From positions 1,054,001-1,118,000 of the forward strand of contig NZ_SMZY01000002.1 of assembly GCF_004358755.1 (NCBI RefSeq): 64,000 nt of DNA, read 5' to 3'. This DNA comes from Peribacillus frigoritolerans. GTDB taxonomy: Bacteria; Bacillota; Bacilli; Bacillales; Bacillaceae. How positions within the stretch are numbered: position 1 is the stretch's first letter; every line of letters begins with the position of its first letter. Position numbers and translations under genes: made by a program. The notes under the pieces are model-generated. The model did not search any database. It saw only the letters and a program-made list of their open reading frames with translations, and had not been told where the DNA came from. Of this stretch, positions 24,961-33,413 are shown in pieces.

Positions 24961-26238
24961 TTAAATCCATCCGCGGAAACGGGAAGCTTCCGCCATTTTC
25001 CTGCTTCCGATCATATACGCGGCAAGTCTCATGTCTACATTATGGACAAGTGCGGTTTGAAATGTATTCTCGAAAGAATCAACCATCACTTTTTGAAGCC
25101 TTTCCGCTACTTCTTCCTCTGACCAATAATACCCCTGATTATTTTGGACCCATTCGAAGTATGATACTGTCACACCGCCGGCACTTGCCAGCACATCCGG
25201 CACGAGAAGAACACCACGCTCCGTCAAGATTCTAGTGGCTTCAATCGTTGTCGGTCCATTTGCAGCCTCGACTACGATAGACGCTTTGATTTGATGTGCA
25301 TTTTCAGCTGTAATCTGATTGGAAATGGCAGCCGGTACAAGGATGTCGCAATCAAGTGCAAGCAGTTCTTTGTTTGTAATGGTATTCGTAAAAAGTGTTG
25401 TTACTGTTCCAAAGCTGTCGCGGCGGTCGAGCAGATAGTCGATATCCAAGCCATCTGCATCGTAGAGTGCACCGTATGCATCTGAGATGCCGATTACTTT
25501 TGCACCTGCGTCATGCATGAATTTCGCCAGGAAGCTTCCTGCGTTGCCGAAGCCCTGAATGACTACGCGGGCACCTGCAAGGCTTATGCCTTTTTTCTTG
25601 GCTGCTTCTTCTATGCAGATGGTCACGCCTCGGGCTGTTGCTGTTTCTCTTCCATGTGAACCGCCAAGGACAAGCGGTTTGCCTGTAATGAAGCCCGGTG
25701 AATCAAACTCGCGCAGCCTGCTGTATTCATCCATCATCCACGCCATGATTTGAGAGTTTGTAAACACATCCGGGGCAGGGATATCTTTCGTGGGACCTAC
25801 AATTTGGCTGACTGCCCGGACGTATCCGCGGCTCAGTCTTTCCAGCTCTTTAAGTGACATTTCTCTCGGATCGCAGATGATTCCGCCTTTTCCCCCGCCA
25901 TAAGGCAGATTCACAATGCCGCATTTTAAGCTCATCCAAATGGACAGTGCTTTTACCTCATCTTCGCTTACTTCGGGATGAAAGCGAACTCCTCCCTTTG
26001 TCGGTCCGACGGCATCGTTGTGCTGTGAGCGGTACCCGGTAAATACTTTTACCGAGCCATCGTCCATCTGAATCGGAATCCGAACTGTAAGCATTCTGAC
26101 AGGTTCCTTCAGAAGCTCAAAAAATTCTTCTGAGTAGCCTAATTTGTTCAAGGCTTCTTTAATAATCGTCTGCGTCGATTGAAATAAATTTAAGCTTTCT
26201 TTTTCCTTATCTGCCTGTACGTCCTTAATAATCCCCAT
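24961..26238 (-). CDS. rocG: NAD-dependent glutamate dehydrogenase
   Basis: The 425-residue enzyme deaminates glutamate to 2-oxoglutarate and ammonia, the last step of arginine and proline breakdown. The start is ATG 26238, with GGGGTGG upstream; an ORF extension of 28 codons upstream is not needed. Seen: KCGIVNLPYGGGKGGI (catalytic lysine region), PAPDVFTNSQIMAWMMDEY, the dinucleotide site GFGNAGSFLAKF and the C-terminal KMAEASRFRGW. The whole protein closely follows RocG/GudB of B. subtilis. Its place as third gene after rocA and rocD favours the name rocG. A GudB-type identity cannot be fully excluded. Confidence 0.9.
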   Translation of the reverse strand: MGIIKDVQADKEKESLNLFQSTQTIIKEALNKLGYSEEFFELLKEPVRMLTVRIPIQMDDGSVKVFTGYRSQHNDAVGPTKGGVRFHPEVSEDEVKALSIWMSLKCGIVNLPYGGGKGGIICDPREMSLKELERLSRGYVRAVSQIVGPTKDIPAPDVFTNSQIMAWMMDEYSRLREFDSPGFITGKPLVLGGSHGRETATARGVTICIEEAAKKKGISLAGARVVIQGFGNAGSFLAKFMHDAGAKVIGISDAYGALYDADGLDIDYLLDRRDSFGTVTTLFTNTITNKELLALDCDILVPAAISNQITAENAHQIKASIVVEAANGPTTIEATRILTERGVLLVPDVLASAGGVTVSYFEWVQNNQGYYWSEEEVAERLQKVMVDSFENTFQTALVHNVDMRLAAYMIGSRKMAEASRFRGWI

Positions 26239-26278
26239 GATTCCACCCCATTGATATGAATAGTATATATTTTTTAAG

Positions 26279-27481
26279 TTATTCTGATAATACGCGCGTA
26301 ATTTTTTCGATTGCCCACTCAAGATCTTCTTCTGAAATCACAAGCGGCGGTGCAAAGCGAATCACTGTTTCATGTGTTTCTTTGCAGAGCAGCCCTTCAT
26401 CCTTCAGTTTTTCGCAGTAAGGACGGGCTGGTACAGTAAGTTCTACCCCAATAAACAAGCCTCTTCCGCGCACTTCTTTGATTAAAGGATTGTTGATATC
26501 CGCAAGCTTTTCTTTAAAGTAAGCACCGAGTTTAAGCGAGCGCTCTGAAAGTTTTTCTTCTTCGAGAACCTGAAGGGCTGCAACAGAGACAGCACATGCA
26601 AGCGGATTGCCTCCGAATGTTGAACCGTGTGACCCTGGGTTGAATACACCGAGAATGTCTTTGTTTGCAGCAACGCAGGAAATCGGGAAAACACCGCCTC
26701 CAAGAGCTTTGCCTAAAATGTACATATCAGGCTTTACATCTTCCCAGTCACAGGCAAATGGTTTTCCTGATCTGCCGAGCCCTGACTGTATTTCGTCAGC
26801 AATAAAAATGACGTTGTTCTCTTTGCACACTTGAGCTGCCTGCTTCAGGAATCCCTGAGGAGGAATGACGATTCCTGCTTCTCCCTGGATCGGCTCGATT
26901 AAAAAGGCTGCTGTACTTGGTGTAATGGCTGCTTCCAATGCTGCCAGATCACCATAAGGAATCAGCTTAATTCCAGGGAGCATCGGACCAAAACCGCGCT
27001 TGTATTCTTCTTCTGAGGAAAGCGACACAGCTGACATGGTGCGGCCGTGAAAGTTTCCGATGCACGCAATGATTTCAGCGCTGTTTTCAGCAACACCCTT
27101 CACATCATAAGCCCATCTTCGTGCAGCTTTGATGGCTGTTTCCACCGCTTCTGCTCCCGTGTTCATCGGGAGCACCATTTCTTTTTCGGTTAATCCGGCA
27201 ACAGCCTCGTAGAATGGTCCAAGCTGATCGTTATGAAATGCGCGTGATGTGAGCGTAATTTTATCTGCCTGATCCTTAAGCGCCTGAATGATTTTCGGAT
27301 GTCTGTGCCCCTGGTTGACAGCTGAATAAGCACTAAGCATATCCATATACCGCTTGCCTTCAGGATCTCTCACCCAAACGCCTTCAGCCTCCGAAATCAC
27401 AATTGGAAGCGGGTGATAGTTGTTTGCACCGTATTGGGATGTTTGCTGAATGAGTTCTTGAGATTTTGTCAAAGTTGTCAT
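26279..27481 (-). CDS. rocD: Ornithine aminotransferase
   Basis: This 400-residue class III PLP aminotransferase transfers the delta-amino group of ornithine to 2-oxoglutarate, giving glutamate semialdehyde. Visible are the cofactor and substrate segments [39 protein letters not shown] and the Schiff-base lysine in [10 protein letters not shown]. The C-terminal [17 protein letters not shown] is typical. It starts 12 bp after rocA and ends about 40 bp before rocG, so the three form one operon. No arginase or ornithine carrier is next to it here. Confidence 0.92.
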   Translation of the reverse strand: MTTLTKSQELIQQTSQYGANNYHPLPIVISEAEGVWVRDPEGKRYMDMLSAYSAVNQGHRHPKIIQALKDQADKITLTSRAFHNDQLGPFYEAVAGLTEKEMVLPMNTGAEAVETAIKAARRWAYDVKGVAENSAEIIACIGNFHGRTMSAVSLSSEEEYKRGFGPMLPGIKLIPYGDLAALEAAITPSTAAFLIEPIQGEAGIVIPPQGFLKQAAQVCKENNVIFIADEIQSGLGRSGKPFACDWEDVKPDMYILGKALGGGVFPISCVAANKDILGVFNPGSHGSTFGGNPLACAVSVAALQVLEEEKLSERSLKLGAYFKEKLADINNPLIKEVRGRGLFIGVELTVPARPYCEKLKDEGLLCKETHETVIRFAPPLVISEEDLEWAIEKITRVLSE

Positions 27482-27493
27482 ATGTGTTCCTCC

Positions 27494-29041
27494 TTAAAAT
27501 GTCTCTGAAGTTGTTTTTGCCTGCATGTGAAGCAGCAAATAGTCAGGTCCGCCGGCTTTAGAATCTGTGCCTGACATGTTAAATCCGCCAAACGGCTGAT
27601 AGCCGACAATGGCTCCTGTACAGCCTCTGTTAAAATATAAGTTTCCAACGTGAAACTCTTCTTTAGCACGTTCAATGTGATCGCGGTTGTTTGAGATGAG
27701 GGCACCTGTTAATCCATAATCTGTGTTGTTGGCAATCTCAAGCATGTGGTTAAAATCCTTTGCCTTGCAGAAGGCTACGACAGGTCCAAAAATCTCTTCC
27801 TGCATAAGGCGGTCTTTTTCGCCTATATCTGCAAAAATAGTAGGCTGGATGAAGAAGCCGTCTGTATCGTCTCCCTCCCCTCCTGTCATAAGTCTGCCTT
27901 CTTCTTTGCCGATTTCTATATAACTCATAATCTTTTTGAATGCACTCTGATCGATAACCGGCCCCATATAAGAGTCCGCATCCTCAGGATTTCCGACTTT
28001 CAGCTCTTTTGTAAGTGCTACTGCCTTTTCAAGAACTTCATCGTATATATCCTGATGAACTACCGCACGAGATCCTGCCGAACACTTCTGCCCTGAAAAT
28101 CCAAAAGCAGAGGCAACAATGGCAGATGCAGCCAAGTCCAAATCCGCGTCTTTATCAACGGCAACTGTATCTTTGCCGCCCATTTCAGCGATGACCCGCT
28201 TCAGCCATTTTTGTCCGCTGTGAACTTTCGCCGCACGTTCATAAATTCTGCAGCCAACTTCACGAGAACCTGTAAACGAAATAAATCGTGTTTTCGGGTG
28301 ATCAACCAAGTAGTCTCCTACTTCAGCACCGCTTCCCGGAATGTAATTCAGTACACCCGCTGGAAGTCCAGCTTCTAAAAGGAGCTCCGCAAATTTCGCT
28401 GCCACTACGGGCGTTGAGTTAGCAGGTTTTAAAAGAATCGTGTTTCCCGCAACAATAGCCGCCGCTGCCGTTCCTGCCATGATGGCAAGCGGAAAATTAA
28501 ACGGAGAAATAACGATTCCTGCTCCAAGAGGAATATAGCTGAACGAGTTCTGCTCTCCTTCTCTGCTCTGCACAGGAACACCGTCTTTCAGCTTCAGCAT
28601 TTGGCGTGCATAATACTCAAGAAAATCAATGGCTTCTGCCGTATCTGCATCTGCTTCACTCCAAGGCTTCCCTGCTTCTTTTATGAGGTAAGCTGAAAAT
28701 TCATGCTTTCTGCGGCGAAGTATGGCTGCTGCACGTATCAGGATGGCTGCACGCGCTTCGGGTTTTTTAAGTTTCCATGTTTCAAAAGCTTCCAGCGCCT
28801 GCTCCATGGCTTTTTCGGCTAACTCCTTTGTCGCTTTGGAAACGACGCCAACCACTTCTGCTTTGTTGGCGGGATTAACAGACGTTATTTTTTCTGATGT
28901 CGTGATTCGCTCTCCGCCGATGATAAGCGGATACTCCTTATTCAGATGGGAGTTCACGAATTCCAGCGCTTCTTTCATTGCCTGAATGTTTTCATTTTTA
29001 CTGAAATCTGTAAACGGTTCATGCTTGTATGTGACGGTCAT
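27494..29041 (-). CDS. rocA: 1-pyrroline-5-carboxylate dehydrogenase (arginine operon)
   Basis: The 515-residue aldehyde dehydrogenase oxidises P5C/glutamate semialdehyde to glutamate with NAD+. The ATG at 29041 has AGGAGG seven bases upstream, and the length equals B. subtilis RocA. An in-frame extension to 29098 runs over the sigma-54 promoter and is rejected. Catalytic features: [23 protein letters not shown], the general-base glutamate in VIAEMGGKD and the nucleophile in GQKCSAGSR. It is the first gene of rocA-rocD-rocG. A close paralogue (putC) lies at 47617-49158. Confidence 0.93.
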   Translation of the reverse strand: MTVTYKHEPFTDFSKNENIQAMKEALEFVNSHLNKEYPLIIGGERITTSEKITSVNPANKAEVVGVVSKATKELAEKAMEQALEAFETWKLKKPEARAAILIRAAAILRRRKHEFSAYLIKEAGKPWSEADADTAEAIDFLEYYARQMLKLKDGVPVQSREGEQNSFSYIPLGAGIVISPFNFPLAIMAGTAAAAIVAGNTILLKPANSTPVVAAKFAELLLEAGLPAGVLNYIPGSGAEVGDYLVDHPKTRFISFTGSREVGCRIYERAAKVHSGQKWLKRVIAEMGGKDTVAVDKDADLDLAASAIVASAFGFSGQKCSAGSRAVVHQDIYDEVLEKAVALTKELKVGNPEDADSYMGPVIDQSAFKKIMSYIEIGKEEGRLMTGGEGDDTDGFFIQPTIFADIGEKDRLMQEEIFGPVVAFCKAKDFNHMLEIANNTDYGLTGALISNNRDHIERAKEEFHVGNLYFNRGCTGAIVGYQPFGGFNMSGTDSKAGGPDYLLLHMQAKTTSETF

Positions 29042-29080
29042 GGCCATTCCTCCTGATTTTGATTCTTCAATAAAGATAGA

Positions 29081-29097
29081 ATGCAAGTTCCGTGCCA
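29081..29097 (-). promoter_or_regulatory. Sigma-54 promoter of rocADG
   Basis: On the reverse strand TGGCAC-GGAAC-TTGCAT matches the sigma-54 (SigL) -24/-12 consensus TGGCAC-N5-TTGCW without mismatch. It stands about 40 bp before the rocA start, next to the divergent gene for a RocR-type activator. Confidence 0.92.
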
Positions 29098-29130
29098 ACC
29101 TGTTATCACAACAGGCAAAGGATTCTTAGT

Positions 29131-29187
29131 GCAAAATAATATGGCAGTGACGATTTTTTTTGCACCAAAAACGCAAAATTATTTTGC
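29131..29187. promoter_or_regulatory. Pair of RocR-type upstream activating sites
   Basis: Two similar dyads, GCAAAATAATATGGC (29131-29145) and the perfect palindrome GCAAAATTATTTTGC (29173-29187), have centres 42 bp apart, that is four helical turns. They lie upstream of the rocA sigma-54 promoter and directly before rocR. The pattern agrees with RocR enhancer sites known from B. subtilis. The nearer dyad may also mediate autoregulation of rocR. Confidence 0.75.
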
Positions 29188-29249
29188 CTCCACTGCATAT
29201 TAGAGGATAAAATGGAAGAAAAGCAGGATAAAAAAAAGGGGGGGCAACT

Positions 29250-30650
29250 ATGAATCCGAAAAAAGAAAATCTGCATTTGTTTATGGAATCCATCATTGAT
29301 GAAATTGATGTAGGTCTTCATGTAATTGATAAAAAAGGACACACCATTCTCTACAATAAAAAGATGATGCAGATTGAATCAATGGACAGCCGGGATGTCA
29401 TGAACAAAAATCTCCTGGACGTTTTCATGTTTTCTAAAGACGGAGACAGCACGCTCGTGCAGGCTCTTCAGAACGGCACAGAAACGAAGAATATTAAACA
29501 AACCTATTTCAACAACAAAGGAAAAGAAATCACGACCGTCAACAACACTTTTCCAATCAAAGATGGCGATGAAATCATCGGCGCTGTTGAAATTGCAAAA
29601 GATATTACAAAGATCGAGAGGCTGATAAAGGATAATATTAAAAGAAAGGGAGGGACACGGTATACCTTTGAAAGTATCATTGGGGAAGGTCCTGCTATAA
29701 AAGAAGTCATTGAAAGTGCCAAGCGTGCGACACGCACAGCGTCATCTGTCCTGATTGTCGGGGAAACCGGTACAGGAAAAGAGCTTTTTGCACAAAGCAT
29801 CCATAACGGAAGCAGCCGTTCAGCAGCTCCCTTTATCTCTCAGAACTGTGCGGCACTTCCAGACAGTCTGATTGAGAGTTTATTGTTCGGCACCAAAAAA
29901 GGAGCTTTTTCTGGAGCGATTGATCATCCCGGTTTGTTTGAACAAGCAGAGGGAGGCACGCTGCTGCTTGATGAAATTAATTCATTGAATCCCCATCTGC
30001 AGTCCAAGCTGCTGAGGGCTTTGCAGGAGAGAACGATCCGGCGGATTGGCGATACGAAAGATACGCCAATAGATGTAAGAATCATAGCGACAATCAATGA
30101 AGATCCGATTGAAGCGATAACGAATGAACGCATGAGAAAAGATCTATACTACCGTCTGAGTGTCGTGACTGTTTTTGTTCCTCCGCTGAGAGACAGAACT
30201 GAAGATATCCCTCTTCTTATCAGGCAATTTATCCGAAAATATAATGAGCTTTTTCAAATGGATGTTCAGCGTGTTGATCAGGAGGTCATGGATAATCTCC
30301 TTTCTTACGAATGGCCGGGCAACGTGCGGGAGCTTCAGCACACGATTGAAGGAGCGATGAATTTCATTGCAGATGAGGAAACGATCCGCCTTAACCATCT
30401 GCCTCTGCATTTCCGCTCAAAATCAAAAGCGCGGACAACTGTTTCCTCCCAAGTACAGGTTTATGAAGAAACAAGTGAGTCCCTGAAGCTGAAAGAACAC
30501 TTGGACCTTTCAGAAGCAAACTATATCAAAGCCTTGCTGAAAAAGAACGGATATAACATTTCAAAAGCGGCAGAAAAAGCAGGCTTAAGTCGACAGAGCC
30601 TGCAGTACAGAATGAAAAAGCTTCATATTGAAGCAAAAAAAAGCTTCTGA
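29250..30650 (+). CDS. rocR: RocR-type sigma-54 enhancer-binding activator of arginine catabolism
   Basis: The 466-residue protein has a PAS-like sensor (about 15-130), a sigma-54 AAA+ domain (about 140-385) and a Fis-type HTH at the end (ISKAAEKAGLSRQSLQYRMKKL). The AAA+ domain has the Walker A GETGTGKE, the sigma-54 contact loop as GAFSGA, the Walker B-like GGTLLLDEIN and the sensor region EWPGNVREL. RocR of B. subtilis responds to ornithine or citrulline and switches on the roc operons. The gene is divergent from rocADG, with two dyads and a sigma-54 promoter between them. Confidence 0.92.
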   Translation: MNPKKENLHLFMESIIDEIDVGLHVIDKKGHTILYNKKMMQIESMDSRDVMNKNLLDVFMFSKDGDSTLVQALQNGTETKNIKQTYFNNKGKEITTVNNTFPIKDGDEIIGAVEIAKDITKIERLIKDNIKRKGGTRYTFESIIGEGPAIKEVIESAKRATRTASSVLIVGETGTGKELFAQSIHNGSSRSAAPFISQNCAALPDSLIESLLFGTKKGAFSGAIDHPGLFEQAEGGTLLLDEINSLNPHLQSKLLRALQERTIRRIGDTKDTPIDVRIIATINEDPIEAITNERMRKDLYYRLSVVTVFVPPLRDRTEDIPLLIRQFIRKYNELFQMDVQRVDQEVMDNLLSYEWPGNVRELQHTIEGAMNFIADEETIRLNHLPLHFRSKSKARTTVSSQVQVYEETSESLKLKEHLDLSEANYIKALLKKNGYNISKAAEKAGLSRQSLQYRMKKLHIEAKKSF

Positions 30651-30678
30651 GGAAAGATGTCCCCAGAAGCTTTTTTTT
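30635..30678. terminator. Bidirectional terminator between rocR and the EIIC gene
   Basis: A 15-bp perfect stem (AAAAAAAAGCTTCTG with CAGAAGCTTTTTTTT) and a 14-base loop lie between convergent genes. The rocR stop codon lies at the junction of arm and loop. Confidence 0.85.
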
Positions 30679-30680
30679 CG

Positions 30681-31718
30681 TTATGCCGCTTCTTTAAGAT
30701 CGCTGCTTTTACGAATATCAGAAACCGTTTTGATCTTATAATTTTTAAACACAATTGATCCAAGCAGGCCGAAAGCCCCTCCGGCAAGAGCGCAGAGCGC
30801 GGCTGTTATCGTAACGGTTAATGGGTCATTAAATCCGTACATGACAGCTAAACCTGCGATTGGAGTTGCCGTTCCTGTTGCGTTGTTTACAAGTCCGAAT
30901 AAGGCAACGACTACACCGGCTGCAGCTCCGCCGAAAAAGTTCGTCACATACACCGGAATTGGATTTGCCGTAATAATGTCTGCTTGAGTCAGAGGCTCAA
31001 TCGCTACGGCAATGGTTGTTCGTCTGTCGCCAAATTTCAGGCGGCTGAAGAGAACATAGTTCATGAATGAAGAACCGAATACCGCCAAAGCACCAATCGC
31101 CATAGGCAGTCCAGTTAAACCAAGCATGGCTGTTAGAGCCATGGAGCTTAATGGCGCTGTAGCTACAACTGTAATCACTCCGCCAAGGATAATCCCCATT
31201 AGAATCGGGTTGCTGTTGGCTGTTTCAGTAATAATGCCGCCAATGTTCAGAAGCGTAGCATCCACAACTGGAGTTAGGGCGTTTCCTATTAATCTCACAA
31301 GTGGTGCCGCCACGATAATCGTCACCAGCAAATCAAGACCTGCAGGCGTTTTTTTCTCAATCAGTTTTACCAGGAAAGCAACAAGATAGCCTGCAAAAAA
31401 GCCAGGAAGCAAACCCAGTCCAGCACATGATACGCCAAGCATCAGGGCGTAAACCGGGGACACACCGAGTGCAAGCGCCACAAGAGCAGCCGCCGCTACT
31501 CCCCCCATGCTTCCTGCGGCATCGCCAACTTCTCCGAGAAATTCAACCTTCAGAAGATCTCCTCCAACATATCGCTGAAAGGCTTCAACAAGAAAGGCAG
31601 CAACGGCTGCGTTTGCGAGCGCACCCATCGCTTTCATGCCCTTTGGAGCTTTATAGCTGAATAATGAAAATAACCCAAGTACTAGTAATAATAGCGCTGT
31701 TCCTTTTACCAATTCCAT
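30681..31718 (-). CDS. Orphan PTS EIIC-type permease under a purine riboswitch
   Basis: The 345-residue membrane protein of the PTS_EIIC_2 type (PF13303-like) starts at ATG 31718, with AGAGGAGAGA upstream. It has about ten hydrophobic helices, rich in Gly and Ala, with blocks such as GGIITETANSNPILMGIILGG and NPIPVYVTNFFGG. No EIIA or EIIB partner, and no sugar enzyme, lies nearby. A guanine-class riboswitch with a terminator precedes it. That suggests the cargo is a purine or purine-derived compound rather than a sugar, but transport has not been shown. Confidence 0.8.
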   Translation of the reverse strand: MELVKGTALLLLVLGLFSLFSYKAPKGMKAMGALANAAVAAFLVEAFQRYVGGDLLKVEFLGEVGDAAGSMGGVAAAALVALALGVSPVYALMLGVSCAGLGLLPGFFAGYLVAFLVKLIEKKTPAGLDLLVTIIVAAPLVRLIGNALTPVVDATLLNIGGIITETANSNPILMGIILGGVITVVATAPLSSMALTAMLGLTGLPMAIGALAVFGSSFMNYVLFSRLKFGDRRTTIAVAIEPLTQADIITANPIPVYVTNFFGGAAAGVVVALFGLVNNATGTATPIAGLAVMYGFNDPLTVTITAALCALAGGAFGLLGSIVFKNYKIKTVSDIRKSSDLKEAA

Positions 31719-31788
31719 CTGTCTCTCTCCTCTGGCTGTTAAGAATGTAAACATCTGCTGGCATTCATTCTTTTATAATCATCAAAAA

Positions 31789-31844
31789 GCTCTTATTCTT
31801 TCACACCTTCAGCCGCAAGACAGAAGGTATGAAAGAATAAGAGC
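31789..31844 (-). terminator. Riboswitch terminator hairpin
   Basis: In the reverse-strand RNA, 22 nt pair completely (one G-U) around a 12-nt loop, followed by UUUUU. The position is 71 bp before the EIIC start. Its 5' arm contains UUCAUACCUUCU, which is perfectly complementary (12 of 12) to the segment just after the aptamer, so terminator and antiterminator exclude each other. Confidence 0.85.
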
Positions 31845-31945
31845 CTGCATGCGGAATCACTGTTCAATACGTTTTTCAAAGATTAGCCTCACAGGATAAT
31901 CAAAGATTAGCATATCACACCATTCACATCTTCTCATCATTGTTG

Positions 31946-31957
31946 TTCATACCTTCT
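31946..31957 (-). promoter_or_regulatory. Antiterminator strand overlapping riboswitch P1
   Basis: AGAAGGTATGAA on the reverse strand overlaps the 3' side of helix P1 (CAAGAA) and is perfectly complementary to the terminator 5' arm. Ligand binding would hold P1 and free the terminator, so the switch should turn the EIIC gene off. Confidence 0.75.
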
Positions 31958-32026
31958 TGTAGTCTGGCATTTTAGCGGCTGCCAGGTAGAAACGATCAGA
32001 CCATCTTGACTGAAATTATACAAGAA
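31954..32026 (-). ncRNA. Purine (guanine-class) riboswitch aptamer
   Basis: On the reverse strand: P1 TTCTTG/CAAGAA, J1/2 TATAAT, a short P2 (TCAG/CTGA) with loop ending GATGG, J2/3 GTTTCTACC (exact), P3 TGGCA/TGCCA with loop GCCGCTAAAA, and J3/1 GACTA (exact). The GG of loop 2 and the CC of loop 3 can form the kissing pairs. C in GACTA (position 74 in xpt numbering) marks guanine or hypoxanthine specificity; adenine riboswitches have U. Loops 2 and 3 each seem one base longer than usual, so this is a slight variant. A terminator/antiterminator pair follows. Confidence 0.85.
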
Positions 32027-32051
32027 TATAAAAATTTAAATAATAGTAAGA

Positions 32052-32080
32052 AGTATATAGGAATTGGTTCCACCAGACAA
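32052..32080 (-). promoter_or_regulatory. Sigma-A promoter of the riboswitch transcript
   Basis: On the reverse strand TTGTCT (32075-32080) and TATACT (32052-32057) are separated by 17 bp. The start point would be about 15-20 bases before the aptamer. It lies between the lysR stop and the riboswitch, so the EIIC gene has its own transcript. Confidence 0.7.
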
Positions 32081-32104
32081 TGGATAATGAAAAGTTCGGA
32101 ATAA

Positions 32105-32983
32105 TCAATTTCTGTTTGATTGGAGTTCCATTATAATTTTCTGAAGATAGGGATTATCCTTATTTTCAACTTTATAAGCAGCATAAATCGTATTATCTAC
32201 TGTAAGCTTCGAAAACATGACTTTTGTTTTATTCGCTTTTACCGATTCTGCAATCAAATATTCGGGCAGGATGCTGACTCCCATGCCACTTTCAATGGCT
32301 TCAAGAATGGTTCTCAAATCCGGGAAAATATAATACGGCTGGATTTCCAGACGCTTGCCGAAGTGCACTCTGAAAAACCTTCTGACAATCGGCAGCTCAA
32401 GGCCATAGCTCAGCCATTTTTGCTGATTCATCCACTCCTCTGTATCTTGTACATCTTCTTCACTTGCGGAAAAATGACCAGGAACCGTCAAGACAAATGT
32501 TTCATCCTCAATTTTCACATACTCAATCCCTGCCATTTGAACCTTCTGTGTGGTGAGAATCAGGTCGGCGTCATCTTTCTGAAGAGCATTAAGGAGCACA
32601 CCGGCTACATCAAATACTGCGGACATTCTTATCTCTAAATGGGCAAGCTTTGACAACGCTCCTTTTGTAAAGTATTCGGATGGCGAGCCTATGCGGATTA
32701 AAGGAACAGCAGAATCAACACCAGAGGCAAATCGGATATCAAGCGTCATCTTTTCCAGATTTTCAATCAGCGGCACAATTTTCGTATAGAGCTCTTTTCC
32801 TTTTTCAGTGGGAATCATTTTACGTGGTGCCCGCACAAATAGCGGTTCTCCTACTTCAGCTTCTAAAGCAGCTAAGTGCTGGCTCATTGCCGGCTGGGTG
32901 AGGATGCGTGCTTTGGCAGCTGCTGATACAGAGCGGTGCTGATAGATGCTGATAAAACTGCGGTACCATTCGAAATCAATCAT
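32105..32983 (-). CDS. LysR-family transcriptional regulator
   Basis: The 292-residue protein starts at ATG 32983, with AAAGGA about ten bases before; an ATG eight codons upstream has no ribosome site. N-terminal winged helix: FISIYQHRSVSAAAKARILTQPAMSQ. The effector domain covers about 85-292. Downstream is the riboswitch-controlled permease gene on a separate transcript; upstream are a small monooxygenase-like gene and a quinone reductase in the same orientation. Its target is not evident. Confidence 0.82.
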   Translation of the reverse strand: MIDFEWYRSFISIYQHRSVSAAAKARILTQPAMSQHLAALEAEVGEPLFVRAPRKMIPTEKGKELYTKIVPLIENLEKMTLDIRFASGVDSAVPLIRIGSPSEYFTKGALSKLAHLEIRMSAVFDVAGVLLNALQKDDADLILTTQKVQMAGIEYVKIEDETFVLTVPGHFSASEEDVQDTEEWMNQQKWLSYGLELPIVRRFFRVHFGKRLEIQPYYIFPDLRTILEAIESGMGVSILPEYLIAESVKANKTKVMFSKLTVDNTIYAAYKVENKDNPYLQKIIMELQSNRN

Positions 32984-33107
32984 GCGCAAAGAGTCCTTTC
33001 TTTTCATCTATAAAAATTTTTATCATTTCCAACTTAATTTATACTTTTACTATATCAGTTCAAACAATAGAACACCGTCCATCAAGAACGGTGCCTTTAG
33101 AACAGAA

Positions 33108-33404
33108 TTAAACCGTTTTTCTCAATTTGAATACTTGACGGCTTTCAATAAGATCCGACGTAATTTCCCGATATGTCTGATAATGTGTTGATTGGATGTG
33201 CTTCTGCAATGCATCCTCACTTTCCCACGTTTCATAAAAAACAAAGACTTCTTTTTCTTCAAGGGATTCATGAAGGGTATATTCGATGCAGCCTTCTTCA
33301 GCGCGGGACGGAGCAAGCACCTTTCCTAATTCAGCTCGCAGGGCATCTTCTTTTCCTTCTTTAGCTTTTAAAATAGCCGTAATTGTAATGGCTGGCATTT
33401 GCAC
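33108..33404 (-). CDS. ABM-fold (YgiN-like) putative quinol monooxygenase
   Basis: This 98-residue protein is an antibiotic-biosynthesis-monooxygenase-type ferredoxin-like barrel. Segments ITAILKAKEGKEDALRAEL, SRAEEGCIEYTLHES and FVFYETWESEDALQKHIQS are typical. Such small dimers act on quinols or reactive carbonyls. It lies 9 bp after the quinone reductase gene and is probably co-transcribed with it, which fits a role in quinone turnover. Confidence 0.85.
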   Translation of the reverse strand: MQMPAITITAILKAKEGKEDALRAELGKVLAPSRAEEGCIEYTLHESLEEKEVFVFYETWESEDALQKHIQSTHYQTYREITSDLIESRQVFKLRKTV

Positions 33405-33413
33405 ATCTCCTTA

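Noticed and set aside
29042-29098. Longer rocA start (19 more codons)
   Set aside because: The extension covers the ribosome site and the sigma-54 promoter; ATG 29041 gives the normal 515 residues.
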